Assembly: GCA_023393375.1 (NCBI GenBank)
Contig: JAEWLI010000162.1
Span: forward strand, 1-5,636
Origin: Bacteroidota bacterium
GTDB lineage: Bacteria > Bacteroidota > Bacteroidia > Cytophagales > Cyclobacteriaceae
DNA: 5,636 nt
Direction: 5' to 3'
Shown here: positions 5,589 through 5,636 of the stretch, one piece after another
How the letters are laid out: each line of letters begins with the position of its first letter
How positions within the stretch are numbered: the stretch's first letter is position 1
Position numbers and translations under genes: made by a program
Notes under the pieces: generated by a model
What the model was told of the DNA's origin: nothing
Databases searched by the model: none
Seen by the model: the letters and a program-made list of their open reading frames with translations, nothing else

Positions 5589-5624
5589 GTTCAATGTTTA
5601 ACGTTCAAGGTTCAAAAGTTTAAC
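5589..5624. repeat. Heptamer array C (consensus GTTCAAN, 5 units)
   Basis: The units gttcaat, gtttaac, gttcaag and gttcaaa run in exact 7-base phase from 5589 to 5616. After one extra a, gtttaac follows at 5618-5624. Looser relatives (gttcaag at 5565-5571, attgaaa at 5572 and 5581) precede it out of phase. The array is close to the window end, so its full extent is unknown. Confidence 0.65.
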
Positions 5625-5636
5625 CAAAGCTTGGAT

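Larger units (their letters stand above)
5288..5636. other. Repeat-rich non-coding region upstream of the minus-strand gene
   Basis: This stretch holds the presumed promoter region of the minus-strand gene (about 5288-5350), long repeat copy 3 (5356-5444), inverted REP hairpin R4 (5507-5524) and heptamer array C (5589-5624). I found no credible coding frame, RNA gene or transposase fragment. Between 5445 and 5506 only the short match gtcattcgcaa (5464-5474), shared with array B, stands out. Confidence 0.65.

Overview
This 5.6 kb window looks like chromosomal DNA from a member of the Bacteroidota, most likely Cytophagales or a close relative. The basis is AT-rich DNA, A-rich start contexts without Shine-Dalgarno sequences, and a Bacteroidota-type ExbB/ExbD/TonB set. 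The gene order SPOR-protein / exbB / exbD / tonB / folC / trmB is one I associate with that group. The taxon is an inference from gene content, not a database result.

Positions 1-4421 hold a compact plus-strand gene cluster. It begins with the 3' part of a gene for a SPOR-domain protein, a cell-wall-binding protein whose N-terminus lies outside the window. An ExbB-type proton channel follows, then ExbD, then a TonB-type transducer with a long Pro/Glu/Lys-rich linker and an atypical C-terminal domain. FolC (folate polyglutamylation) and TrmB (tRNA m7G46 methyltransferase) come last. Spacing is 80, 44, 2, 3 and 3 bases, so exbD-tonB-folC-trmB are very probably co-transcribed and perhaps translationally coupled. 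The first four genes form an inner-membrane/periplasm module in which the proton gradient drives TonB to act on the outer membrane. The last two are housekeeping enzymes that appear to share the transcript.

Positions 4422-5636 are different. They are mostly non-coding and crowded with repeats, with one small minus-strand gene at 4868-5287 whose product resembles NTF2-like/SnoaL-type (SgcJ/EcaC-like) proteins. Three layers of repeats are visible. (1) A unit of about 125 bp is present once nearly whole and twice truncated, and the truncated copies flank the small gene. (2) REP-like hairpins carry an invariant GCAG loop; the two intact ones differ by two compensatory base-pair changes. (3) Three short tandem arrays share an exact 7-base period but have different consensus sequences.

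I see no CRISPR array, RNA gene, transposase, toxin-antitoxin pair or defence system. The repeat architecture is the part of the window least explained by known gene functions.
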